From NCBI GenBank assembly GCA_004380135.1, contig QXCR01000116.1, forward strand, positions 29,838 through 93,837: a stretch of 64,000 nucleotides of DNA, read 5' to 3'. Under the pieces are notes generated by a model. It worked only from the letters and a program-made list of their open reading frames with translations, was not told where the DNA came from and did no database searches. Shown here one piece after another: positions 1-10,704 of this stretch. Numbering within the stretch: position 1 is the stretch's first letter; each line of letters opens with the position of its first letter. Position numbers and translations under genes: made by a program. Source of the stretch: Stemphylium vesicarium (taxonomy: Eukaryota > Ascomycota > Dothideomycetes > Pleosporales > Pleosporaceae).

Positions 1-1881
1 TTGTGCGGGTCCATCATGGCTAGAGACTCCCGACGGCTGCTGTCAGCTGAGCTGACATGCTGCAGATGAGGCGAGATCTGGTGCTGCTGATGTGGGTTGA
101 AGTCTTGGTTGCGCGACTGGTTCATGTGCTGGCGGGCTGCTGCCCATGCCTGCGCTTGAGCTTGGGCCTGGGCAATCTGGGCTTGTGTGATGTGCTGGGG
201 TGTCTGCATGTGCGATTGGAACTGCTGCGAGTGGTGTGGGGGCGTTGGCTGGAGCGGAGTGCTGTGGTGATGCTGGGGTTGGGGGTGATGGAGAGATTGC
301 CTGTGCGCCTGATGCTGGATGTGATGCATAGAGTCTTCCTCCTCGTTCGTCTGTGGAGTCAGGTCGATCTCGTCGTCATCGTCATCGCCTTCGGCATCTA
401 CTTGATCGTTGCCCATCTCGCCACTGACGGTTCCAGATGCGTTGAAAGGCATGCTAGTTTCAACCTTGATGGGGCTGCTCTGTCGGGGCTGGTTGATGGC
501 AGCAAAGGCCTGTGTGGGTTGGCTGGTCATAGAACAGCTCCGGGTGCTAGCATCGCCAGGCAGGGGCTTCTGGGCAGCAAGACCTGAGACGGAGGATCTG
601 TTCTCACGTATCGCGGTGCGCCACTTGTCGATGAGGCGGTCGTAGTCCCAATTGCGATAGTCCATGCCGTGCTTTGCAAGCTCCCTGGTGGTGTCACTGC
701 CCAGGTTGATACTGACGGGCGACACATCGGGACCGCCTGACGTCCAGCGATTGGCCTTTAGGTAATCAATCTCTCTACGCGCATGCTCGAGCTGGACCTC
801 GGTTTCCCGTTTGCTGTCATTGGCACGGGCATAGCAGCGCAGAATCTCAATCTGCCAGTACTCTTGCCTTGTCTTGTCAGAGTGCTGTGTCCAGTGGTGA
901 AAAGCATCTGCAATGTGGCCGAAGAGACGTTGGGGGTCGTGGTCGAAGAGTGGAGGGGTAGGCAGGGGTGAGGTATTGGTGGAGGAAGGAGCGTTGGGGT
1001 TGGAGCTGCCCGATGGGTAGACGTGATTGATGTGCCGCTGACGCTGGTAGGCAAGCAGGCGTTCGCGCACCTGCTTATTCAGCGCTTCAAACTGCTTCTG
1101 TCCAGGCGGGGCTATCGACCATGACTCGGCTGTTGCAAAAGGCGTGGGTGAGAAGAGGGTGGAGGGCGCGGGGAGGATATGCAGGCACAGCGAGGGGAAG
1201 TTTTGGGCGTAGGGGTCGAAGTCGAAGAGGCCAGTGCCTGACGCTTTTGCACTGCAGCAATTTATTAGCAAATGGTCATGTACATGGTAGTCGGGTTGGG
1301 TACACGTACTTGGCTTCGCGGACGCTCTTCAGCAGCTCCCGCAGCGCCATCTCTGTGGCATTCGCAATCTCAATCTCTTCGCTCGTCTTCTGTCGCTGGT
1401 CGAGATCGGCCTTGCGTGTCTGCCGGGACGCATCTCGACGAGGGTCGGGCGTCTTTGTCCCCAGGCGTGATGGCCGGTTTCCGCCGCCCCAACTGACGTC
1501 CTTGAACTGGCCCCTCGTTTTTCCCACTTGCAGCGGCTCGTCGTCGTCCTCAGGGCTCTGCACGAGCATGGACGAGTCCTCGCTCGCTATGCGCTTCTTG
1601 TTGGCGGGGGTGCTGGTGCCGCTGTCATCGCGCCTCGGTGTCGAGACGCTGCCCTTGGCCTGGCGCCTCGTGATGCCGCCGCGCAGCTTTCGTATCTCGT
1701 CCACATTATGGACGCCGTCGGGCGCCTTTGGGTTCTTCGCCCGGATATACAGGTCGAGATGTCGTCCCAGGCTGGACGAGGTAAAGGCCTGGCCGCAGAA
1801 GGGACAATTTTTATCTTTGGCAGCCTTGAGCTGCGGCTCGGCGGTAGAGCGAGGTGTCGAGGATGATTCGGCTTCGCCCAT
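1..1881 (-). CDS. Conserved fungal protein, N-terminal CxxC zinc finger and Gln/His-rich tail (3' end outside window)
   Basis: Two exons are visible: 1881-1310 and 1251-1, joined across a 58-bp intron (donor GTACGT, acceptor CTGCAG) that keeps the frame. About 607 residues are seen and the frame is still open at the left edge. Near residue 25 is a finger-like CPFCGQAF...LGRHLDLYI segment, resembling C2H2/UBZ-type fingers that bind nucleic acid or ubiquitin. The middle has charged helical stretches around a CARANDSKRE-like region. The last 200 residues are low complexity: acidic (DDDDDEIDLT), then rich in Gln, His and Pro. Such tails are common in fungal transcription and chromatin proteins, but I do not recognise the family. 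The start is the first ATG of the open frame. Nuclear regulatory function is inference only. Confidence 0.72.
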
Positions 1882-2363
1882 GGTGATGCCCGTATACTAT
1901 TATTCAGGGTTCCCAGGCTCGAGCTTAGTTCGAAACGCAACGTCGTTCATGCACGCCTGTCGAAGGATCAAGGGCCACAGCTATGGCATTATTATTACGG
2001 ATTGAAGGGGTAGGCAAGGAAAGATGGGCATAGTGCAGGCCAATGGCAAAATGAGTGAAGACCAATTGGACGCTGTAGTCAATCAAAAGGAGCGACGCGT
2101 TGGAGCAATATTACTTTGCTAGCTTGGCGCGAAAAGCTGCCCCTAAACCTCTTCGCGGCCACCATGATGCGCGTGCAGGTCTCGCGAGCGCGTCTGTGCG
2201 TGCAGCGGGAAGCAAGCCCGCCCGAAGCTGCTGGCCCTGGCGTCTGTCAGACGTCGAGGCGACTGAGGCGACTGAGTCGACCTGGCTGCGCCACGGCAAT
2301 TTTCTCCAAGGACTGCGCTGTATGGGCAATTCGCATATTGCGCCCGTATTTCGCCTCCGCTGT
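1882..2363. other. Intergenic, 482 bp
   Basis: This is the 5' flank of the leftmost gene and the 3' flank of the ABC-F gene. It has a GC-rich part around 2150-2300. I see no gene, RNA or repeat in it. Confidence 0.5.
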
Positions 2364-4606
2364 TTAATTCCTCGCTTTGGCCAGCCTCGCCGCCGTCCGC
2401 CCGGCAATTTCCTCGTACTCGTCCATGCCGCCCTCTAGCTGCCTTAGCTGCCCTCTGGCCAGCCGAAAAACGGTTCCCGGACCTACCCCTGTCTCTGCAT
2501 CCTCCGACGAGCTCTCCTCGTCACCGTCAGCCTCGTCCTCGGAGCCGCGAACCCCTGGCGCTAGCTTGTACGGCGACTGTCCTTCCACCACCGTTCTGTG
2601 GGGTGCATGTTAATAGTCGAACTCTCTTATTGCTATTTTGAGCCGCGAGAAATATTGCTCGGGCTGCCGTGCGGCGCCCGTCGCGAAGTTGGGTTTTGGA
2701 CGTACCTCATGAAGAACCTATCGTGCGTCACCACCAGCAGTGCTCCATCGTACCCTTTCAACGCCGTCACGAGACCCATGATTGTATCCGCGTCCAGGTG
2801 CGTCGTCACCTCGTCGAGAATGAGCAGCTGCGGCGGTGGCCAGAGCAACTTGGCAAGTGCGACCCTGACCTTTTGCCCTCCCGACAGCAACATTAGCGGC
2901 ACGTCGGATACCGTTGCACCGTGTAGGCCTAGGCCACCCAGGACCCCTCGCGCGTCCTTCTCCTGTACATCTTCACCAGCTACGTCCATGACATGGCGCA
3001 GGGCGGTCAACTGGTGGTTTGCAGACGCCACCGCTGTGATCTCCTCGACCGACTGCTGTGAAAAGCGACCAACCTTGACTCTTGCATGTCGCGCGATGCT
3101 TCCAGATGTTGGCCTAAGATCGTCTGTCCCGCTACTTCCCATGATCAGGGACACTAGAGTTGTTTTGCCGGAGCCGTTGAGACCTGCCAGCCCAATACGT
3201 GATCCCGCATGGATGGTCAGACTCACATCGATCAGGACCGGTACCTTTTTGCTTTTCGCATACGCGAAACACACCTTCTCCAGATTCACCAACGCGCCCG
3301 GAAACCTCAAATCTGGCGGCTGGTGCGGAAACGAAAGCTCAACCGGAGGATCGAAGTCAGGTACCTCAATCTCATCGCGGCGAGACGAATGGTAACCTGC
3401 AAGGTCGCGATTAAGCTTGAAACGACCGCCTTTGGCATTCACTTGCATCCCCATCCTTTCATCAAGCTTTTTCCTCCTAGACGCAGCCTGCTTCAGCTTC
3501 TTATCGTCTCCCTTGTCCTTGGCTGCTTTTACATTGCCCGCGATGCTCTTTTCCATGTGTTTCTTCTGCTTTTCCTGTGCTTCCTTCATCTTCGTCAGAT
3601 ACTTGAACTTCTTCCATCTCTCCCGCTCATACAGACTGAGATTGCCGCGGAACGTCCCCAACGTTTGATTCCGCAGAACGAGTAGCTCTTCGGCCACCGC
3701 ATCCCCGAAGTCGCGATCATGGGTGGTGATCAGGACGGTGGTACCCTTCAAGTCACCAATGTAGCCTTGCAGCCAGATGATCGACGGCAGGTCGAGGAAG
3801 TTGGTGGGCTCATCCAGCAGCAACACATCAGCGTACTGCGTCAAGGCGCACGCGAGGTCGCAGCGCGTTCGCCATCCTCCAGAGAGCTCCGATACTGGAT
3901 TGTCGATGCGCTCATCTTTGAACCCAAGCCCCGATAGGACTATCCGGGCTTTTGCTTCGGCTTCACCTGCATCCATGAGTTCAAGTGAGGCTTGCACGCT
4001 AGATAGCATATCTGCGGCGGCCTGGGTCTCTTCGCTCAACTTGGTGGGATCAATTTCGTCCTCACTCTCCGCTAACTGTCGTTCAGACTCTTGGAAACGT
4101 TCCTCGAGCTTCACGAGCTCCTTCCTAGCCTGCTTTCCCCGCGCACCACTCCTCCGCTCCGCGATACGATGTCCTTCCTTCAACTGCAGCGCTAGCCTGT
4201 CATGGCCAATGCGCCTGTAAGCCCGGACTGGCGCCATGGGATCCATAGAGTTCTCCACTGCGTCGCTAAGCGTCCTCGCTTCACGAATGTAGCGCTCCCG
4301 AGTCCGATCGCTTCGAACCACATGTTGCAGGACGGTTTCGTTCTCTAGCTTCAATCCGGTGATGTCCTCGAGGTCTTCATCTCTAGTCTGGCCCAGGAGC
4401 AGAATGCGCGTACTCCACGGAATGCCTGGAACCAGTCCATCTGCGATGGCCTTGAGTAAGGTTGACTTTCCTGTTCCGTTCCGCCCGACTAGCACGTAGT
4501 GTCGCGCTTCTACCAAATGCAGCGTCGTCCGGGAGAGCAGTTCCCGGTTCGCCACTGCAATGGACAGATCCTTGACGAGTATCTGGACACGTTGGCGATC
4601 AAACAT
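2364..4606 (-). CDS. ABC-F family ATPase (two ABC domains, no membrane segments)
   Basis: Exons 4606-2706 and 2595-2364 (110-bp intron, GTACGT...CCACAG) give 710 residues. Domain 1 has Walker A GRNGTGKST near residue 42, signature LSGGW and Walker B VLLLDEPTNFLD. A Lys/Arg-rich linker around residues 330-400 matches the interdomain linker of ABC-F proteins. Domain 2 has Walker A GLNGSGKTT, signature LSGGQ and Walker B LLILDEVTTHLD. There are no transmembrane helices, as expected for cytosolic ABC-F proteins such as Gcn20 and Arb1, which act on ribosomes. Which subfamily this is cannot be told from sequence alone. The second Walker B has DEVT in place of the usual DEPT. The C-terminal exon adds an acidic Ser/Glu stretch. 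Confidence 0.9.
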
Positions 4607-5288
4607 CTTTCAAGGCTTGGTACGGCATACCTCTTTTGAAGCAGGCGCATCCACAGCATCAAGCGCGTACCGTGATTGCTGTGCAGTCACTGTAATATGA
4701 CCACCTCCCATGTGCTCTTCCACTCCTTGTACAGCATCTTTTACTTTTCGTACCATATCTGATATGTTCGTGAACGCTCCACGCTGGCAGCTTTCTTTGT
4801 CGCAATAATATCTCGGTCCGAAGCAAACTTCAATGTCGCGATAGTTTCGATGTTGGGAGGTCACTAGCTAATATACTACTACGGCTACACGGGGTTAGCG
4901 CATTATGTTGAGGAGGTTGCCGCAATGCTAAAGCGGGAAGAACGGCTCACGATGAGTCGAGGCCGATGCATCTGATTGGCCGAAGAAAGCTTGGCTAGGG
5001 CGTCGGTGAACTTTCGAAGAGGGCGCAACCATTTACATCGCTTCTTGTTAACTCATCATCTTCGACTCATCATCAAGGTTTTGTTAGACAACATGATTCC
5101 ATTACAGGGGCCGAAACCAACGATTGCTATCTCACTACACAGCGCTGATGTGGCGCCCTAATGTCGACTTCACTGTACGCCACTACCAAGAAGCCGCATT
5201 CCCGCGCCTGCCTTTCGCTTCAGACCGTCATGGCATCCAGGTCAAGCTGTACATCCTCACTCAACTCAGCGTACAGGCTACCAAACCC
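4607..5288. other. Intergenic / ABC-F 5' region with an 84-codon ORF
   Basis: A minus-strand ORF at 4864-4610 (84 codons from an ATG) ends with TGA only three bases before the ABC-F start codon at 4606. It has no recognised family; it contains several Cys residues and a short helix-like middle. It could be an upstream ORF in the ABC-F leader, an unrelated small protein or chance. The rest, 4865-5288, shows no convincing gene. Confidence 0.35.
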
Positions 5289-7893
5289 TCACTCATCGGA
5301 TGCTCGCGTCAGCTCAAGACATTCGTTTTGCTCAAAGTGGCGAGTAGCGTCCAAGACCCACTGCCTGAATGCTTCGGACTCATCTGACCATGTCTCCATA
5401 TCGACGGGCCACCGAAGGCCAGAAGATAGAATCCGAGCTCTTTGTAACGCGAGGTCGTGAAGACCATTCGCCCACTTTGGATCATCGAATCTGTCTGCTA
5501 AAGCATGATCAAACAGAGGATTAGTTCGCCCTCGTCGCGCGTTCGTACGCCGCGCTCTCCGGGAAGCCCGTGAAGCTCTCTCCGATATCTCTTGCGTTCC
5601 GCGACGTACGATTTCATCGATCGTATAGATGACCCACTTGATGCGTTGCTGCTCTGCGAGCCCTAAATTTTCCCAATCCTGGACGCTTTCAGGGAATTGG
5701 GTCCCCGTGGCTATGGCTATCCTTCGCAGTTCTGCCACGTGCATCAGGTATTGTATATCTGCCTCATCTTGCAGAATCGATTCGAGCCGTTCAGTGCCGT
5801 CATTCAAAGCTGGCGAGGGTGTAAGTGTGGCAGCCTCGTCTTCTGTCAAGGACTCTGATTCGATTGCTGTGTCGGGGGTATCATCTTGTGGCTGGTCTTC
5901 AGCAAAGTAATTGTCCATCAAGACAATATCGCCTTCCAGCTGAGCCATCTCCATCTCGTCTAGAGCCGAGAGTAGACTGGCAAATGGGTCTAGGTTGGGT
6001 CTAGGTTGGGTCAGGGCTGGGTTAACTAAATAGGAAGGTACTACGCCTAACTTAGCCTAGTACCTTCCTATTTAGTTAACCCAGCCCTGACCCAACCTAG
6101 ACCCAACCTAGACCCATTTGCCAGTCTAGCCGAGAGTCCTGGTACATTTTCTGGGAACGAAACGGCGTCCTCGGCCGCGTGTGCTTCCAACTCTCTCAAT
6201 CTGAACATCTATCTGCGTTCTTGATCAGCACCGCGCGGCATCCTTAGAGCTTTGTATGACGCTCTTGGTTGTGCGACATAAATCTCCATGAGCGCGATAT
6301 CCATTTGCAAATTCTGCTTTAGTCTTTCATCCAAGTCCGCGTAGCCAGGCACGTTCGACGGGAAGCCTGGATCAAGTGGTAGCTCCCATTCGGCTTCTTC
6401 TTGCCAGTTCGCGAGCTGCTCCAGCCAGTTCAAATATCGTTCATCTGTACCCATCCCTATCAAGACTCCAGTAGCCTGAATCAACTCTCTCTCGGCCAAG
6501 AAAGCGTCATCAAGTCTGTCAAAATAAGGCTGATTTCGAGAAACCCGGGTTTTCCAAGCCCTTGCTTTCTTCCGCCGCTCATTCTCCTCAGTTTCTCGCA
6601 ATGAACCCGCGAATGCTATTTGCTCTTCGGCATTGTATAATACCACTAATTCGTCATCAGTAATGGCTGCGAGCTCATCGTGACCATTCATCGTGCCTTC
6701 GGGACCAGCCGCTCCAGTGCACAGGTACGTCTCTGGTACTTGATGCAGATTTGGTTCATCTTCCTCGACACCTTCTCTTGTCTCACCTTGACTTTCCTCG
6801 GAATGGATGGAACTGCGAGGGATAAAATCAAGAAGTACGCCCTCATATCCCGTCCTAGGGATCCTGAAAACGTCCAACCCCAAATCAGGCTGCACAACCT
6901 GTTCAGCCACCGAACGAGGCGCGGGGCACGAGAGCCACAACGTGCCACACACATCGCATGACGTTGATTCAGTTAAATTGTCGTATTGGCATGTGGGACA
7001 TCGAACAAATGGATCGTCAGGACGCTTACTTTGTTGCCTTGTGCGTGCGGCCACCTGCGTCTCCAAGCGCTCCGACATCATCCTTCTTATATCGGGGAGC
7101 TCATCAGATCTCTCCTTCCACCGTCTTTGCTTCTCCAGCAGAAGCTCTCTCAGTTTCCTCCCCGGGTTGGATCCGACCGGGCGTCCGTGATTCTGTAACA
7201 TTTTGGCACCATTTCGGCCTCCACGTTTGCGAATATGTTGCCTTCTTGGCCCGTCCACATTCATGTCGTCGCGCACTTCATTCGTCAAAAGTTCATCCGC
7301 GACCTTCCGTCTTTCCCCAAATCTACGTCACCAGACTCCTCGAAATATAATTTATTCACCCACGCATCCATGGTCGGAAACTCCTCGGGCATATCCATAC
7401 TCTCAAAGACATCATTCGCCCACGCACCCTTTTGCAAATCGTTCAGATATCCAGGGATCTCATTCCACACCGCCTTAGGCACGCCTTTGGAAACTCTCCA
7501 AATTGTGTTGAGGGCGCGGACACAGCGCCTCGTAGCTACGGGCACGATACCAATCTGAGCAACATCGGTACCGAGGAAGGAGTTTGGAATATAGCTCCGC
7601 TCTCGTCTCTGTCTCTTTCTTTGTCTTATTTGCTGTTCGTAGAGGTGAGAAGGGTCTTCATACTGCGTCCCTGCGTCGGTGTAGTCGTACTTCCACCTGA
7701 CCGCTTTCCTCTTCTTCGTCCCGGGCTGAGGGTGCTGATACGTGAAGGGCCCTCTTCCGAGCCATCTTGCGCTACTGGGTTTGCTGGGTTTTGCTTTTCG
7801 TGGTGGTGCTGGTATGTCTTCGATTGAGGAGTCAGAGTCCCAGTGGTCGAGTAGGCCGTAGCCTTTGCAGTATGTTTCTTCTTTCGGTGGCAT
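5289..7893 (-). pseudogene. Decayed repeat protein with F/W-P modules, split into three segments and hit by a transposon
   Basis: Three adjacent open segments read in sequence on the minus strand. A (7893-7285, 202 codons) ends and B (ATG at 7264, stop 6211-6209) begins 20 bp later in another frame, which suggests a frameshift. B ends in TAG, followed at once by ATG at 6208 in the same frame, starting C (to 5289). C is cut by the fold-back element at 5973-6128; skipping the element and one 8-bp duplicate, the frame is continuous. B and C share related modules: FPSNVPGYADLDE and DIALMEIYVAQ in B against FPENVPGLSALDE and DIVLMDNYFAE in C. Further F/W-P...W modules occur in A and C. B also has a CPTCQYDN...CDVCG zinc-knuckle-like pair. 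The family is not recognised. A tandem pair of genes, rather than one gene, is the alternative. Confidence 0.6.
5965..6136. mobile_element. Fold-back MITE with perfect 71-bp arms and 8-bp target duplication
   Basis: Arms 5973-6043 and 6058-6128 are exact reverse complements over 71 bp, around a 14-bp loop (6044-6057). The outer ends read TAGACTGGCAAA. The 8-mer GCCGAGAG lies directly outside both ends (5965-5972 and 6129-6136), which is a target-site duplication. Eight-bp duplications are the hallmark of hAT-superfamily transposition. Each arm has an internal 11-bp tandem motif based on GGGTCTAGGTT. The element has no coding capacity. It sits within a reading frame and introduces a stop into it. 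Perfect arms mean recent insertion or gene conversion between the arms. Confidence 0.92.
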
Positions 7894-8194
7894 ACCTCTT
7901 TCTCTTGCTAGCGCTGTAAGTGTGTAAAGAGACGTATCTTGTCGTGTTGCGGATTCGTATGCGAGGCTTCATTTGGTGTTGATTGCCACGGACAAAGAGT
8001 TGCGCAGGACAAAGAGAGGGATTGAGGATGCATAGTGTAAATTGACATAATAGATAGACGTGTATTCAAAAAGCGATATGCAGAACAAAGATTTGCACAG
8101 TGACCTTGTTAGCGACCGCCAAGAGCCTGATACAGAGGAGTGGTAGGCAATTGAGGCAGCAACTTCCGCACTGATCCCGTACAGTCCTGCACCT
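7894..8194. other. Intergenic, 301 bp
   Basis: The 5' flank of segment A of the decayed repeat-protein locus. It is AT-richer than the flanking frames, and no gene or repeat was seen. Confidence 0.4.
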
Positions 8195-8839
8195 TCACAA
8201 CTTCGCCCGGGTGTACCGAAGTCTATCTTCGTGCGGCCCCGAGCGCTCGCATTCCAATTTCTCATGCTGCCTCTCCCTTTCCACCGCCTTTTCTAAGATC
8301 TCCCAAGTAACGAGAGTGCAAAACTCGCTGAAGTTATGGTAGCATTCCCGCTGATCGGGCGTGGGCTCGTTCTGTGGTACTAGCGCAGAGATTCCCGTCA
8401 TACGGATGTTTTCAATGTCCAATCCGTACTTGGTCCAGCAGTATGCGCGCATATCAGTTTTGTCGGGATGAGTCCCAGAATGTAAAGTGGCTTGAGCGTA
8501 CGTATCGTGCTCAGCTTGTGCATGCTGCCACACCGGAGTTTCATCGGATGATGCCAGATGATCGGAATATGTGACACTCCCCCAGCGATCAGGCTGTGGA
8601 TAGTAGGGCTCTGGGACGAAGTATGGACAGGTCGATGGCAACGGCCAAATTCGTTCTTGCCCCGCATATGATGCTTAGGGTAAAGCGCGGCGCTGTGCAG
8701 GGGCGAACATTCCGCTACCATTCTCTGCTGAGGTCCACCGTGTGTCACCATCTCTCGTCGGGGCGCCTTTGGAGATCCAGATGCCGCTCTTCACTGCGGC
8801 GCGGTTGAACTTTGCGACCGCATCGCCCGATAAATTCAT
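8195..8839 (-). pseudogene. Hypothetical reading frame with one internal TAA
   Basis: The minus-strand frame from ATG 8839 to the stop at 8195 is open except for a TAA at 8677-8675. Both sides have protein-like composition: the N-terminal part is basic, and the part after the stop is rich in Tyr, His, Asp and Pro, with a charged helical end (EILEKAVERERQHEK). The open frame also extends upstream of the ATG for some codons. An intron starting at the GTAGCG near 8720 and ending at a CCAG in the second part could also remove the stop, so this may be an intact two-exon gene. No family is recognised. It lies beside and on the same strand as the decayed repeat-protein locus. Confidence 0.4.
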
Positions 8840-9199
8840 CGTTACTTTTACTCCTGCCGGCACGCGCTTGTTCGCTCGGCACGGGTCGTGAAGTCCTGCG
8901 CCTGAATGATGGTGAGAAACTTTATGTGGTGGTGACTGCCTCGCGACGACATGCGTAAGTTGAGAGTGTTAGGTGCGCGCTTGTTATTTCGGGGTGGGAT
9001 AGTTGTTTATGTATGTATTGCGGAGTTGGAATGAGCTGTGCATGACGCTGAGTCTTACAGCTTTACGCGAAGCCCTCACCCCACTAATTACCAGTCGGTC
9101 GTGTATAACCGTGTTGTTCCCCATAAACCATGGTAGACTCAACCGGCTACATTCTCCGCCACAAGCAATAGACCTATCACCGATAGCCGAAGATTTGAC
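8840..9199. other. Intergenic, 360 bp
   Basis: It lies between the interrupted frame and the 3' end of the methyltransferase gene. No feature was seen. Confidence 0.4.
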
Positions 9200-10704
9200 T
9201 CACGACTTCCTGACCATCCACACCTGCGCCAAATACGCGTACCTGGTCAGCGCTTTTCGATTAAACCCGTACTCCGCTTCTTTGCTTCGGACTTTCTTCC
9301 CCTCAAATGTCAGCTTGCCGCATTCGTCGCCAATGTCCTCGAACTCGAAGCCCATTTCTTCAACGACGTCGATGATTTCTTCCAGGCTGAGCTGTACGAA
9401 AGGTCCAGTACCGTACAATAGTGGGCCAAAGTTGATCCACCTGCCGCCCGGCTTCAAGAGGCGCGATATGGTATCGAAGTAAGCCATGAGATTGCGGGCG
9501 GTGTCGATGAAGAAATGGGTAACAATCATATCAAAGTGACCGGTGTGGTCATTGAGGACGGTGTTGAAGTCACCTTCTATAAGAAGGACATCGCGGTGGG
9601 GCGCAACATTGGGCGCAGTAATGCTCCTTAGCATGTCCTCTTTCGTGGCATGATGCGACATGCCTTCAATGAAGGGGTGGACTGTAAACGTGTTCGCGCT
9701 GGTCTGGGAGTCAACGTATCGGTAACCGACATTCATGTACATCTAAATGTAGGTGTACGAAGTCAGTGTATGTCTCACATGCAGTTCGTACAGGTATACT
9801 TACAGACCACTCGTTGATTGTCACCTCGAATCCTGGAATTGTAAGCACGTGACGTGATTCGTGGGGGAATAGGTTGCACAAACCCCCAAGATTGGCCACT
9901 TCGTGACCTAGTCGACCGACTCCAGACCCAGGTAATAGAACTTTCAGTGACGTCCCATTCGGAGACTGCGATCTGACGTCTTGCAGCATGCTAAGGATAC
10001 ACGGGAAGGCCTCATCTCTCTCTTTGGATCCCTCGTCTGCCCAATCCCGCACGTAATGCTTCAGAGTTTGCGACGTAGGAAACTTTTCGGCCTGTCGCCC
10101 GTCTTTCTCGGCCTGCTTCATGTGGTCGTCTAACTCCTTTTGCTCGACGCTGTAGAATTGTAGCGCATGGCGGACTATGCTCTCGCAGACCGCTGCGTTC
10201 GTGTAGATGAGCTCTTCAATCTCGTTCAACTTCTTTCCATACCCAACAACCTTCTCTAGTGTCTAATATCCGATCAGCGAAGCCGCGACAGGGCCCGGTA
10301 GTGATGCGCACCTTCTTTTGCTGCTTGCTAACGCTCTTGTATAAGGTCCGCCATCGGTCCAGCTCCGCCATGTGACGTTCGCGATACCTGGTATATGCCC
10401 ATAACGCTTCAAGCAGTCGATATCGGGGATGGCTTGTACCCCATTTGCCACTTTTTCGATCCATTCTCTTCATCAAATGCGCCTTCTCTTGTCGGTGGCG
10501 CGGCGAGCGGCTCGAGTCGCTTGGCGGCATCGCGCTCATCATCAAAGGGTCTTGCGCGGCGTGCGCGTCAGCGACAGCAGCTTTGATATCTCCGGAACTT
10601 GCTGCGACCCCAGTTTGGGCCTGACTGTCCATGCTTGCAGCGTGGATATTCTCAGCCGCGGCCGAGGCTACGCCGATTAGGATAAGCAATAACGATGACC
10701 TCAT
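9200..10704 (-). CDS. Carnosine N-methyltransferase family protein (N2227 domain)
   Basis: I assign four exons: 10704-10312, 10262-9884, 9832-9804 and 9742-9200, totalling 447 residues. The third exon is only 29 bp. The 51-bp intron before it has no stop and a length divisible by three, so it could be misread as coding; removing it restores the family sequence NLGGFEVTINEWS. The SAM-binding loop is VLLPGSGVGRLGHEV. Downstream come VTHFFIDTARN and LLKPGGRWINFGPLLY, typical of the CARNMT1/YNL092W family, which methylates the carnosine or anserine histidine ring with S-adenosylmethionine. Family members are soluble, yet the first ATG gives a signal-like hydrophobic start (MRSSLLLILIGVASA). The next ATG, at 10632 (MDSQAQTG), may be the real start. 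Confidence 0.88.

Noticed and set aside
1121..2005. Plus-strand frame of 294 codons opposite the zinc-finger gene
   Set aside because: It mirrors the minus-strand coding exon, has no family features and crosses the well-supported intron and start of the other strand.
2598..3395. Plus-strand frame of 265 codons inside the ABC-F gene
   Set aside because: It is antisense to the second ABC domain, whose motifs are unmistakable.
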